A program made the position numbers and the translations under genes. The notes under the pieces are model-generated. The model was not told where the DNA came from. It was given only the letters and a program-made list of their open reading frames with translations, and did no database searches. 64,000 nucleotides of DNA. Source: Diabrotica undecimpunctata (taxonomy: Eukaryota; Arthropoda; Insecta; Coleoptera; Chrysomelidae). Shown here piece after piece: positions 11,342-20,476 of the stretch; the stretch's first letter is position 1; every line of letters starts with the position of its first letter. The stretch is from assembly GCF_040954645.1 (NCBI RefSeq), contig NC_092803.1:81258263-81322262 (forward strand), read 5' to 3'.

Positions 11342-11920
11342 TAATTCTCTTATTAAATTTCATAGGCATAGGTAAGTCGAAAGTGTCTAGAAAGCCGTTT
11401 TTTGCAACGTGAATAGAATGGGGAATTTTGATACCTTGAAAGTGTCTTTCGCGCAATAAAACTTCGCCATTATGAACGCATACTGGAATTTTTTGGTATA
11501 AAGTTTCAAATGGAATGCTAACGTGAGGATTCTCAAAGGTTAAAGTATGAGTTGCGTAGCTAATTGTGGCGTGGAATCTTTTCAGATCGTAAGTTCCAAG
11601 GAGGATATCAAAGTATTGACTAAAGTCAGCAATTTTCACGTCGAATGTTTGTGGAATTCCATATTCTAGGAATAGTGGCGTCTTAATATTTAAGTCGTGC
11701 TTGGAAGTAATTTTCATTGACGTTAGCGAAAAAGGTTTTCGATAAATATGATTTTTATCAAATAGTTTGAGAGCTCGCGGATTTAAAATTGAATGGGAAC
11801 CGCCGGTATCGATTAAAACGCGTAGATGTGTTTTGGGTGTAACGAAGCAGGGTAACCCAGGGGAACTTTCGATATTATATAGGTTTATACAGGGGGTGGA
11901 TGATCGTCTAACGGGATGGC
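11328..11920 (-). CDS. pol: aspartic protease region, -1 frame relative to gag
   Basis: The frame is open from the end of gag to the stop at 11330-11328. It carries LRVLIDTGGSHSIL at about 11785-11823, where DTGG (11799-11810) is the retroviral-type protease active site, in the position usual for gypsy elements. It overlaps the gag terminus in the -1 register: an in-frame TGA in gag's last 15 codons limits the shift site to the final ~40 bases before the gag stop. It would be translated as a Gag-Pol fusion by ribosomal frameshifting, then cut the polyprotein. The frame ends prematurely at the 13-bp duplication before RT. Confidence 0.8.
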
Positions 11921-13093
11921 TTGAAAATCATTTTCGAAATATTGGGTATCATTTGAGTCTATGTGAAAATTGTGGCTTCTATTAGTTGTAATTGTCATGG
12001 GCTGATGGTTTCTGGTTGTGGTAGTTTGAACACCGCTCATTGGAGTAGCAAAATTTGGTTGGGGTCGAGGAGCTTTATATTTATTTAATCTTTGTTGGTT
12101 GTTTTTCGGAACATTGTTTCGTTGGAAGGATTGATTTTGTTCGTGAGAACTGAAATTTTGTCTCTGAGGAAAATTATAGTTCTGTTGTGGAGTAAAGTTA
12201 AAATTGGGCTCTGTGTTGTGAGTTGAAGGTCTCACATAATTCGAATGCTTGGGTTGGAAGTTTGAGTATGTGGGTTGGAAGTTTGAGTGTGTGGGTTGGA
12301 AGTTTGTGGATCTTTGATTATTCGAAGATTGATAGGGTTTATTTTTGAGTGGGGCCTTTTTGTTTTGTTGGCTCTTAAGAAAGTTCATGTATTGTTGTTG
12401 ATTTTTGTGGTTATCGTAGGCAATACACTTTTGAAGGGCTTCTTCTAGGGAATTTAATTCAAAATGCGATAAGTATTCGCAATAAGGCTCGTTGATTCCG
12501 GTACAGAAAGTTTTGAGGGCAATGTTTTTGAAGTATGGAGTTTTAAAAGTGACTGTCGCGGGATTATCGTTTAGGGTGATGTGTTGGAATAAATCGTTCA
12601 GATTTGTAGTTATTCTCTGATGATAATTGTCGTAGGATTCACTATGTTTTTGGACGGTGGTGGATAGTTGTGTTACTAATATGTCTTCGGAACGTCTGTC
12701 TCCGTATTTAGTTAATAATGCTGGACGAATTTCTGTCCAATTGGTTTTATTAGAATAGTTTAAGAAATTTCTAGGTTCTCCTTTAATTCGAGATACGATA
12801 TGGGAATTTAAGATAAATTCTTGGGACGGATTTAAATCTTGGGTGCCTAAGAAAACTATTAAATTATCTACTGCTTTGATAAAGGTGGAGAGGTTGTCTC
12901 CAGAAGAGAATTCGGGCAGAGTTGAGCAAAGGCTAGCAATATCGCTATTGGTCATCGGCATTTTGGAACGTAATTTAGATGCAGGCTTAGATTTAGAGGT
13001 TTGTAGATTTCTTTTTATTTTTAAATTTAAATTGTCGAATAGTAAACTTAAATTTTCGATACTATTTTGGGAAATATCATTCGATGTACTCAT
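11885..13093 (-). CDS. gag, capsid/nucleocapsid-like protein
   Basis: The start ATG is at 13093 and there are about 402 codons; the open frame runs upstream to 13120 without another ATG. The N-terminal half contains a capsid-like helical region (FIKAVDNLIVFL at about 75-90, SRIKGEPRNFL, then LLTKYGDRRSEDILVTQL) as in gypsy/errantivirus Gag. The C-terminal third is rich in Asn and Gln with no CCHC zinc knuckle. It includes three tandem seven-residue units SNFQPTH/Y encoded by 21-bp repeats at about 12247-12310. The low-complexity basic tail probably replaces the zinc knuckle in RNA binding, as in other errantiviruses. Intact and adjacent to the 5' LTR leader (13094-13376). Confidence 0.88.
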   Translation of the reverse strand: MSTSNDISQNSIENLSLLFDNLNLKIKRNLQTSKSKPASKLRSKMPMTNSDIASLCSTLPEFSSGDNLSTFIKAVDNLIVFLGTQDLNPSQEFILNSHIVSRIKGEPRNFLNYSNKTNWTEIRPALLTKYGDRRSEDILVTQLSTTVQKHSESYDNYHQRITTNLNDLFQHITLNDNPATVTFKTPYFKNIALKTFCTGINEPYCEYLSHFELNSLEEALQKCIAYDNHKNQQQYMNFLKSQQNKKAPLKNKPYQSSNNQRSTNFQPTHSNFQPTYSNFQPKHSNYVRPSTHNTEPNFNFTPQQNYNFPQRQNFSSHEQNQSFQRNNVPKNNQQRLNKYKAPRPQPNFATPMSGVQTTTTRNHQPMTITTNRSHNFHIDSNDTQYFENDFQAIPLDDHPPPV

Positions 13094-13376
13094 AAAATAT
13101 ATGCAAAAATATAAATGCAAGTATATATAAAAATTCGTTGAAGTAAAATGTTATAAATAATATAAATTCAATAAACAATAAATAATAAATTCAATGTAAA
13201 TGTTTAAGAATTCAATTAAAATAATAAATGCTCATAAACAATGGTAAAGAAAGGAAAAACTTACGCAAGGATGATCGTGTTTGATTTCCAATACATTTTT
13301 CTCTTTTACCAGGTTCTTCAGGATTTCATTAAACTAATGTAGACCAGGAAACGACTATGTTTCTGTATGAAATATC

Positions 13377-13393
13377 CTGTGGTTCGCAGCGCC
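13377..13393 (-). promoter_or_regulatory. primer-binding site of element 1
   Basis: On the minus strand the bases after the 5' LTR read GGCGCTGCGAACCACAG, and the last T of the LTR completes TGG for a tRNA 3' CCA end. A TGGCGC start is, from memory, typical of serine-tRNA-primed errantiviruses; the exact tRNA was not checked. Confidence 0.7.
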
Positions 13394-13619
13394 AGAAATG
13401 TTTCTTCAACGTCGATATTCCCAAAAAAAAATCTTTATTTCGAAAATAAGTTACAATTTTTGAGAAATTCTACAAACTACTACATTTAATGATTTAAACT
13501 TGACTATTGAAACATAATACTTACAATAATAATAAAAATATTGATTTCTTCCTATTTATAACGTCGGATATCGGAATCTGCTGATTCTTAATAGTAAGGG
13601 AGCTTATGGCTACATTTCT
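13394..13619 (-). repeat. 5' LTR of element 1
   Basis: The 226-bp partner of 6901-7126. As the element runs leftward, this copy carries the promoter. The following ATAT at 13620-13623 is the second half of the target duplication. Confidence 0.93.
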
Positions 13620-13623
13620 ATAT

Positions 13624-14060
13624 ACGCATAAAAAGTCTTAGATGTTACATTTTGGTGTCCTCCTGTACGGACTAAACAGCTGGAGTCTTACAGAAGTTGC
13701 CATAAAACGACTAGAGGCATTTGGAATATGGTGCTACTGACGTATGTTAAGGGTCTCTTATATATACACCACGCAAATAACAACTATTTTCCAGAGGCTA
13801 AAAGAAGACAAAGAAATTCCTAACACTGTAGAGAACAGCAAATTGGCTTACTTCGGCTACATTATGCCTAATATTAAATACAGTTGATTCTACAAGACAA
13901 AAATAAGAGCATAGGAGGCCTTGCTTGAGGACGTAGACGTATATCCTGGCTGGCCAATCTTAGGAAATGAACTGGTCTAACGCCAAATGATCTATTTCTA
14001 AATGCTATGAATATAATAAGATGGGTCTTTAATGTGGTTATCATTAGGCGAGGAAATTAA
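13624..14060 (+). pseudogene. RTE-like LINE, 3' portion (continuation of 5641-6900)
   Basis: Reading resumes directly after the ATAT duplication with IRIKSLRCYIL, the usual 'LRIRMLRCYVF' block of RTE-like LINEs, then RLEAFGIWCY near 13708-13738 and the C-terminal parts TIFQRLKEDKEI and YFGYIMP. Stops and small indels show it is dead. With one ATAT removed, the frame on the left (ILCNLS) joins this one, so the LTR element entered a LINE that was already in place. Confidence 0.8.
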
Positions 14061-14186
14061 ACACTAAAAAGCACTCAACCTACCAATTTTCCGCAGCAAG
14101 ATAAATCGCACTGCTTTTTTGCAACTTTTTGCATTTGTCTCAGGAAAGTAATCATCATCAGTTAAACAATCGACATAAAACTCCAG
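14061..14186. other. LINE 3' UTR-like sequence and target of P-like element
   Basis: About 100 bp (14043-14150) recurs in reverse orientation at about 17137-17240 (aggcgaggaaa...aacctaccaatt...caggaaagt), consistent with two LINE 3' ends in opposite directions. It ends in a CGACATAAAACTCCAG unit that is repeated after the P-like element. Confidence 0.5.
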
Positions 14187-14194
14187 GTTTGGAT
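14187..14194. repeat. 8-bp target-site duplication (left)
   Basis: GTTTGGAT, repeated exactly at 16898-16905 on the other side of the element. Confidence 0.85.
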
Positions 14195-14224
14195 CTTAGA
14201 TTAACGAAACCGTAGATATAACAT
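14195..14224 (+). repeat. left TIR of P-like element
   Basis: Starts CTTAGATTAACGAAACC. It matches the reverse complement of 16868-16897 at 27 of 30 positions. Further similarity (gtgcgcagcctg) continues about 10 bp inward. Confidence 0.8.
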
Positions 14225-14888
14225 CGACAAGTGCGCAGCCTGTCCGTTTCCCCTTAATCCCCACTCCTTTATCCTGCCAATCAAAATAGCAGACAGAGTA
14301 TACCCCTCCAGCACGGTCCGCCGGCAACGACTTGTTCACTATTTTAAATTTTTTACGTTAAATTGTGTGATTTTGTGTATTCAGTTTTCGGCTGTGTTAG
14401 TGTCTTTTTTTATAAAATACCACAGTGTATAATTAAGAACTATATTTATCATTCAACTGCAAATTGTGTGAAAGACAAAAAGTCAGATAACCTATTTAGG
14501 TAAGTTTAAAATATTCTATTTGTAATATTGTATTCATTAGTAGCCATATTTGTACCGAGGGGAAGTGTTCGACGCTGTACTTCAGAACCGGACTTTTAAA
14601 TTTTAAAAACTGCAATTTGTTTTGAGTGGTGATCTCAGATTAATGAGTGGTGATATTTAATTTCGCTTAACGTCATCATTTTGATACTTCTACGGTTTAT
14701 TTGAAAGTGACATAAATTAAAGTAATTATCAATTATAAAAACCATTACATCCTTCTTATATAGATACTATTTTTTTTTGTAATTTTCGGTGAGGTAGTTG
14801 CTATCAATAGTTAGTTAATGTAACTCGTTTTAGTTTCTCTGCATCTAAAGAAATACGAGAGGCATGGATAGTTTTTTTTCCAATATAG

Positions 14889-15122
14889 AGGGAAACGAAC
14901 TACCAAAAATCCCTCGTATGTGATTTGCATTTTACTGAAGATTCGTTGGACAGAGAAAAATCGCCGTTTAAAATGTATCTAACGAAAAATGCTGTACTCA
15001 CTAAGGGGTGCCTACAATATATCAATTTTAAATCCATATGCATGCAATATAACTTATTGAAGTCTTTAAACTATTATATATTTTTAGAATCAACCAATTT
15101 TAAGAAATACTGCAATGCGTGA
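14889..15122 (+). pseudogene. THAP zinc-finger exon remnant
   Basis: After a polypyrimidine tract and AG (ttttttttccaatatag, ending at 14888) the frame reads RETNYQKSLVCDLHFTED and then KNAVLTKG. The C-x2-H pair in VCDLHFTED followed by an 'AVPT'-like element is the second half of a C2CH THAP DNA-binding domain. The first Cys pair is not visible. A possible upstream exon ends at 14499 before a strong donor GTAAGT (14500-14505), but it lacks an ATG. The open frame continues to 15122 without further resemblance, probably reading past the exon end. Within the P-like element it is likely to be transposase exon material. Confidence 0.6.
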
Positions 15123-15265
15123 AGAACATAATGTAGAAATATCTACATATCCATACCAACCGGAACCTAAAAAACAGCTAAATTTTATGCTAACCGGTCT
15201 AGCTAACTGACTAAGTTGAACTTACTGAATTTTGTAACATTTGTTATAATATAGCATTTTTTCAG

Positions 15266-15355
15266 AAACTCTTATTTAACGCACAAAAACCTAGTGGAAG
15301 TTCTAACATTACAGAAACAACGCCAACAAGTTCACCTAAATCAAAAAAAGAACAA
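15266..15355 (+). other. exon-like segment
   Basis: Ninety bases between a classic acceptor (ttttttcag) and donor (gtacgt), open in the frame starting at the acceptor (30 codons, Ser/Thr/Pro/Lys-rich, e.g. KPSGSSNITETTPTSSPKSK). Such linkers commonly follow THAP domains. It may be the next exon of the THAP protein, but expression is unproven. Confidence 0.4.
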
Positions 15356-15439
15356 GTACGTTTTTACTATTTAAAAATAAATAGATATATAGGGTATTAA
15401 AGTTGTAAAATAAAAATATATTTTTTTTTAATTTTACGC

Positions 15440-16240
15440 AAAAATTATTTGTTTTGGTTTTAAATTGGATAATTCATTGTCTTTTAATGACCATTTTAAT
15501 TACATATTAAAAAAGATTTCTAAAAAATTATACTTTTTTTCAAGAATATCTAAAAATTTGTCAACTGCAACTAAAATTACAGTTTTTAATGCGATTATTC
15601 AACCTCATTTCGATTTTTGCTCGTCAGTTATTTTTCTCTTCAATTTCAATCAATCGGCCCAGTTGCAAAAATTACAAAATCGTGGAATGAGAATCATTAT
15701 TGGTGGAAACAGATATACACCTATAGCAACAATGCTTAGCATGCTGCAGTGGGTTTTAGTTCAACAAAGGGACTTTTACCTTACAATGTTGTTCATTTAT
15801 AAAATTCTAAATAATTTGGCCTCTGCTTACTTTTGTGAGTTTATTACACGGAATTGTGATATTCACAATTACCCTACTCGAGGTAAGTGCAATTTACACA
15901 TTGTGAAAACAAAAAGGACAGCTTCAAGAAACTCTTTGTTGTTTAAGGGTTTTGATCTTTTTAATAAGCTTCCTCAAACAGTTAAAAGTTGTTCATCTAT
16001 ACAAATGTTTAAAAGCAAATTAATGGACCATATTAAAAGCACCAATAGTTAGGTAGTTGTTTTGTTGTCATGTTTTATGTTATATATTATTGTTTTATAT
16101 TTTTTAATAAGTGTAGATACTATATTTTAAGTGTAATTGTTATTTTTATCATATAGGAATGTTATAAATTGATTAATTTTGTATGTATTAGGGCTTTCCT
16201 TTCCCTATTTTTGAATCAATAAACTTCTTCTTCTTCTTCA
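15440..16240 (+). pseudogene. Jockey-like LINE, 3' fragment
   Basis: An open frame of 195 codons (15465-16052) holds the C-terminal part of a Jockey-type reverse transcriptase: DNSLSFNDHFNYI, then IIQPHFDFCSSV, QLQKLQNRGMRIII, NYPTRGKCNLHIV, and FNKLPQTVKS. The palm with its catalytic aspartates is absent because the copy is 5'-truncated near 15440. The 3' UTR ends with AATAAA near 16216 and a CTT-repeat tail (16223-16237). The long uninterrupted frame indicates a relatively young insertion. It sits inside the P-like element. Confidence 0.82.
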
Positions 16241-16491
16241 TGTATCTATCTCTTGAAGCTTTGAAATGTTTCACTAACAATATCTCTATTGTAGAACAAT
16301 TTCTTCTTCGATTCCATTTTTCAATTTTTGATTTGGTATGTCACTTGTCAATAATAATCGATTCGAACCGATGAGCGTTTCGACAATTATTTTGATTATT
16401 TCGGACATTGTACAGTTTGGGGGTATAATGCTAGAAGTGTACAATAATTTGTGTACAATGTTAGGATTGTAAAATTTCGGGCTTTGCTCGT

Positions 16492-16493
<2 letters not shown>

Positions 16494-16585
<92 letters not shown>
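16494..16585. repeat. (TA)n microsatellite
   Basis: About 90 bp of uninterrupted TA dinucleotides inside the P-like element. Confidence 0.95.
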
Positions 16586-16589
<4 letters not shown>

Positions 16590-16867
16590 TATAATCACTA
16601 TAATCACTAATATCTGTAAAACATTCGAATACTGTACTTTAAATTAACTCATATTAAAATTAAAATGAAAAAGAATTTGTTTCGAAACTATCTTACCGAT
16701 TTAACTCATATTAGTTTTAGTTATTGTTTTAAATAAATTATTTAATAATTAAATCACCGTTATTTCATTACTCCAAAATTGTCCTAAGTACGTACCTGTC
16801 ACCCCTCCCACCCATTAGCCCTAACGCGAAATATTTGGCAGGCTTTGCGCATCTGTTTCTTGCCTGA

Positions 16868-16897
16868 ACGTTATATCTATGGTTTCTTTAATCTAAG
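16868..16897 (-). repeat. right TIR of P-like element
   Basis: Its reverse complement starts CTTAGATTAAAGAAACC and matches the left TIR with three differences. GTTTGGAT (16898-16905) follows. Confidence 0.8.
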
Positions 16898-16905
16898 GTT
16901 TGGAT

Positions 16906-18520
16906 CGACATAAAACTCTAGGAAGACGAGGTCTACTCTAGGTACCAGGTAGCTCGAGGACCCTAGTCGTTAGTATATATGTATTCAGCGACCTCTAAAA
17001 TCCACGACTAACAAAATTAAACTCATTCCAGTCGATATTTTTTTAGTTGTAAATTTTTCATTTTTTATGCACGTTGGAAATGCATTTTTCTTATTTACAA
17101 AATGCAATTTTCTTTTTACCATCAATAATTTTATTTACAAACTTTCCTGACACGTCCCCGAATCAAATACAAAAAGTTTCTCAGCGATTAATCTGGCTAC
17201 GGACAATTGGTAGGTTTAGTGCTTCGTTTCCTCGCCTATAGAAGATGAGCACTTTAGAAGAAAAATTAATATTTTTGTCTTGGAAATTTACGTTTAAATT
17301 CTTTATCGATACGTAAACTTTAGGGAGTATCAATTTTGCAATTAAATTGTCGTTCACTTGGTATAACCAAACGAAAAATGATCAAACAATTGTAAGAACG
17401 GTGGAATGAGCGAGTTTTAATTAGGGTTATTAATTTATTGTAACCAGTTTTTGTAAAGTCTTATTAGCTGGTGTACATACAATCTTATTTATGTTCGAAA
17501 CTTTGCGTGCATATATTAATATAGGTCACTATTCGGTGGAGTATATTCTATCCATTTCCCTGGCGTCCAAATCTTTTTTTAGTAAGTGGTTTTCATTCTT
17601 GTTTTCTTTTAATTTCTGTTGTTTTTTTAATTTGTTTGTTTGTTATTCTTCTTCCTCCATAGTCCACTGTCTTTTACGGACATTAAAATTGGCCGACTTT
17701 ATCCTTGAGTTTCTATTGGTTACTCTTATGTATAATAATTTTTCTTGGTGCTTCTTAAGCCGAGAAGATAAGTCCCTTTTATTTGTTAAAATTATTACCA
17801 TTTTTATTCGTTATAATAGACGCCTCTTTCATATTTCACTTGTTACAATTGACCCCCGACGTGGGTGATCATTATTCCCTTTTTTTATAGTATCACTCTT
17901 CCCGCTTTTTCATGCTTTTCGGTCTCTTGCCATTTTCGTCCAGTTTGTCAAACCTATTTATGGAATATCATTCACCCATTTTAGTAGTAGTGGTTTCCTA
18001 CAATTCTCTTTGTCCCACGTGGTCTTCACTTTACTGTGATTGTACGCCTTTCATTTTTCTGCTTATTTACAATTATTAAGACTAGCAATTTGTTCCATAT
18101 AATTTTCTGTTGAGATTATTAGGAATTTTATATTTCTTAAATATAAAGTTTAGTTTCCCAACAATATTTATCAACTTCTTAAGCTAATTGTATTTCTGGC
18201 GAAGTAGTAAGAAGTGGGTTCAAGTACAGCGAAAATGAAAATTTTTATTTAAAAATACTTTTCTGCTTCAGATCGGGACCCGAAGTATTTTAGTTGTTCG
18301 GATATAAGAAGCGATTCTTTATAAATATAATGAAGCCTAAGTAACAAAGCAATTAATTTCTCTAGACACATATCACAAAATACATATTGTACAATAATCT
18401 AATTAGCTGCAGTATGACCCGTTTATACCGACAATACGTACGAAAAGGTATCAGTGTTAAAACTACTTTAACAAACTCATGATGTATCCAATGACGGTAT
18501 GATGTTCGAACTTTTTCCAT
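16906..18520. other. non-coding stretch; inverted LINE 3' UTR copy
   Basis: Contains CGACATAAAACTCTAGG right after the TSD (second unit of the duplicated target) and, at about 17137-17240, an inverted copy of the LINE-end sequence seen at 14043-14150. An open frame at 17491-17868 encodes a Phe/Leu/Ser-rich, AT-driven sequence with no motif. I see no gene. Confidence 0.4.
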
Positions 18521-18523
18521 GTT

Positions 18524-19735
18524 ATGTTATTAATGATCGCGGTATTCGGACTATCGCTTAATATATTTTTGCATGGAACAAAAATGTTGGGTAGAAAACT
18601 CACAGAGATCTCTTTCTTCTCCACCTATGTCTCCCACTATTTTAGAAAAGAAACTTACTCTAAGTTTTTAATACCTAGCCTTAACTTGCAAAAATGGTAT
18701 TCATGTTATAAAGAAAATAACGAAAATGCCGTAAGTTTATCAAAATATAAAGATATATTTATATAAGATACATGTGAAACATGTGATATATTATAAGGCC
18801 CTGCTTAGTGCTTCTAATATTTTAAATAAAGAATATACTGAAGAAGAACATAATAAGCACCTTTAAATTTCAAAGACCTACGTAAGTAAATAAAGGATGA
18901 TTTGAGATCTGCTCGAGAAGAAATGCATATTGAAAACTTGACATTTGACTTGCCAAAACTCATCCTCTTCTCAAACTACCCACTGGTATCGTTTATTACA
19001 AGAGGCAATTGAACTTCTAGAATTTGGGAATTGCTGTAGAAGTACATGAAAAGGGATTTTTAATGTACGGTTAGAGCACGATGCTGGCCGAAGAACGCAG
19101 GAAGTCAGGTTTTATGTTCGTAAGTATATAATTGAAAATGTTAAATCTCCAGTTATTACCCAATGATTCTCATATTGGAGACGTTGAATGTGTTTTAAAA
19201 CCAAATGAAAAAATGTACAGAGATCAAGACGATATCAACGTTATGAAAGGCTGTAGAAACTGAAATAAATTTATTGTTAATCGAATGACAATAGAATATA
19301 TGGTATTAGTAGTAAACTTAATAAACGCACTTACAAACAGAAAGGTTAATATCAATAAACAAAATATTAGTTGGTTAAAAACACATAAAATTGTACTAAA
19401 ACAATATCAACCAAAGACTTTCTACATGAAATATAATAATAAAGAGGAAGAGTATACTGAAGTTAATATTGAAAAACATGAAAAAGGCCACAAATATAAT
19501 AATATACGGGAATTACATCTACCATTGTTGTGGCCAAGCGACAAACTTTTATCTAAAGAAAAAATAGAAGACTTAAGAGCTTATTTAAAATTAATTCCTT
19601 AAGATTCCAGAGCGTTTTACAGCTTTTTGAAATGAACACCAGGTACCAACTTTAAGGAGGTTATAGAAGGGCTCGGAAGCGAATTAGATTTTGACATTGA
19701 CGAAAGTTTTCTTGAGGACTAGATCAAAAAACATA
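18524..19735 (+). pseudogene. decayed transposon-associated protein of an unnamed multicopy insect family
   Basis: Pieces in order: KENNENAVSLSKYKDIF (18707-18762); a Cys pair TCETC just after; VYYKRQLNF with NLGIAVEVHEKGFLMYG near 18990-19065; LPNDSHIGDVEC near 19160-19195; then the frame 19285-19602 with ISWLKTHKIVLKQYQPKTF and a LLSKEKIEDLRAYLKLIP end. I know this order (Cys-rich part, RQL...NLGI, 'LPND.DFG.IE', C-terminal 'SKEK..DL') from a high-copy arthropod protein family without an agreed name. I cannot assign a mechanism. The segment that would carry the conserved Asp/Gln/Asn motif is deleted between 19140 and 19160, and stops are frequent. Confidence 0.5.
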
Positions 19736-20140
19736 TTTAAAATAATTGCTTTTTTGATTCATTTTTGTAAAATTTGATATTTTATCTTTATAATCTTAGA
19801 ATGTATTACTTTTTCTTTGTCCATCTTATAATTTAGAAAATAAATGAAATTATAAATACCAATACCCTATTTCTTAAGTTTTAAATCAATTTATCCCCGA
19901 AACAACTTTTTGTGGGTTAGTACATTATCGCATAAAACCAGCCAATTATAAAATACATTACTGTGCAGGAATTATTTATATTTCTTAAAATATCAACTTC
20001 TTAAAACCGACTCCTCATAGAGATATAACTAAATAGAATGATGATCAATACTACTTTGTCATGCTTTGATTATAAGACGAAATAAAATCTAAATAGCTTC
20101 GTCCATATTTGTACAATATACTTTTTTAATTAACAAAAAT
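19736..20140. other. AT-rich spacer
   Basis: No motif or repeat recognised. It may contain the 3' end of the preceding element. Confidence 0.4.
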
Positions 20141-20146
20141 TGATCT

Positions 20147-20476
20147 TTGTCGGTTCTTATAGCCATTGAGACTATATCTTTTATATTACATCAGGAACAA
20201 AGAACAGTCAGATTTTTGTGGATTAAAGCTCACATAAGGCTTGAGCATAATGAGTATGTAGATATATTAGCTAAGAAAGCCATTGATTCTGGTGCGAAAA
20301 CAAATTATAAGCTCTGCATCCCAGATTTATTTGTAACAATCAAGAATATTGTAAACAATCAGTGGAAACAAGAATATCATGAATACAGTCAACACTCTAA
20401 ATCACAATATGCACTCATACAACCCTCAATCCCGAGTGAATTTTGGTTTAAAAATTTCTCTGTTTCACGTAGATAC
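20147..20476 (+). pseudogene. RNase-H LINE, left part
   Basis: The frame shows an RNase H C-terminal half: VRFLWIKAHIRLEHNEYVD, equivalent to 'WVPGHxGIxGNExAD', then LAKKAID, and the linker QYALIQPSIP...FWFKNFSVSRRY. The Gly-His positions are degraded. It is interrupted at 20476 by another LINE, and the protein continues at 21262. Confidence 0.7.

Larger units (their letters stand above)
6901..13619 (-). mobile_element. errantivirus-like (Ty3/gypsy) LTR retrotransposon, element 1
   Basis: A nearly complete LTR retrotransposon on the minus strand. It has two 226-bp LTRs (6901-7126 and 13394-13619) that differ at about four positions, ends with the inverted octamer AGAAATGT/ACATTTCT, and is flanked by ATAT duplications. 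The order is gag (13093-11885), protease in the -1 frame, RT-RNase H-integrase (11338-8312) and a short env (8280-7117). The minus-strand primer-binding site directly after the 5' LTR begins TGGCGCTGCG, sharing the T with the LTR. A purine tract (GGAGGGAGG, minus strand, 7127-7135) abuts the 3' LTR. LTR similarity indicates a recent insertion, but pol is frameshifted and env is incomplete, so this copy is not autonomous. Confidence 0.93.
14195..16897 (+). mobile_element. P-like/THAP DNA transposon remnant
   Basis: A 2703-bp unit bounded by 30-bp terminal inverted repeats (14195-14224, starting CTTAGATTAACGAAACC, and 16868-16897) with three mismatches. It is flanked by a perfect 8-bp direct duplication GTTTGGAT at 14187-14194 and 16898-16905. 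Eight-base duplications are the rule for the P superfamily, whose transposases start with a THAP zinc finger, and a THAP-like piece lies inside at 14889-15010. No remaining transposase core (RNase H-like and GTP-binding regions) was found, and a Jockey-like LINE occupies 15440-16240, so this is a non-autonomous remnant. hAT elements also make 8-bp duplications, so the THAP piece is what favours P. Confidence 0.75.

Noticed and set aside
12843..13130. Plus-strand frames opposite gag, pol and env of element 1 (also 7163-7366, 9600-9893, 11767-11985)
   Set aside because: Antisense shadows of well-supported minus-strand genes, with no motifs.
6901..13619. Interpretation as an infectious virus
   Set aside because: It is an integrated gypsy-type element with LTRs and TSD; pol is frameshifted and env lacks its N-terminal half.
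16494..16585. TA tract as replication origin or promoter
   Set aside because: Simple microsatellite of a kind present six times in the window, generally beside LINE tails or hairpins.
17491..17868. 125-codon plus-strand frame rich in Phe, Ser and Leu, possible membrane protein
   Set aside because: T-rich DNA produces hydrophobic codons by chance; no conserved feature is visible.
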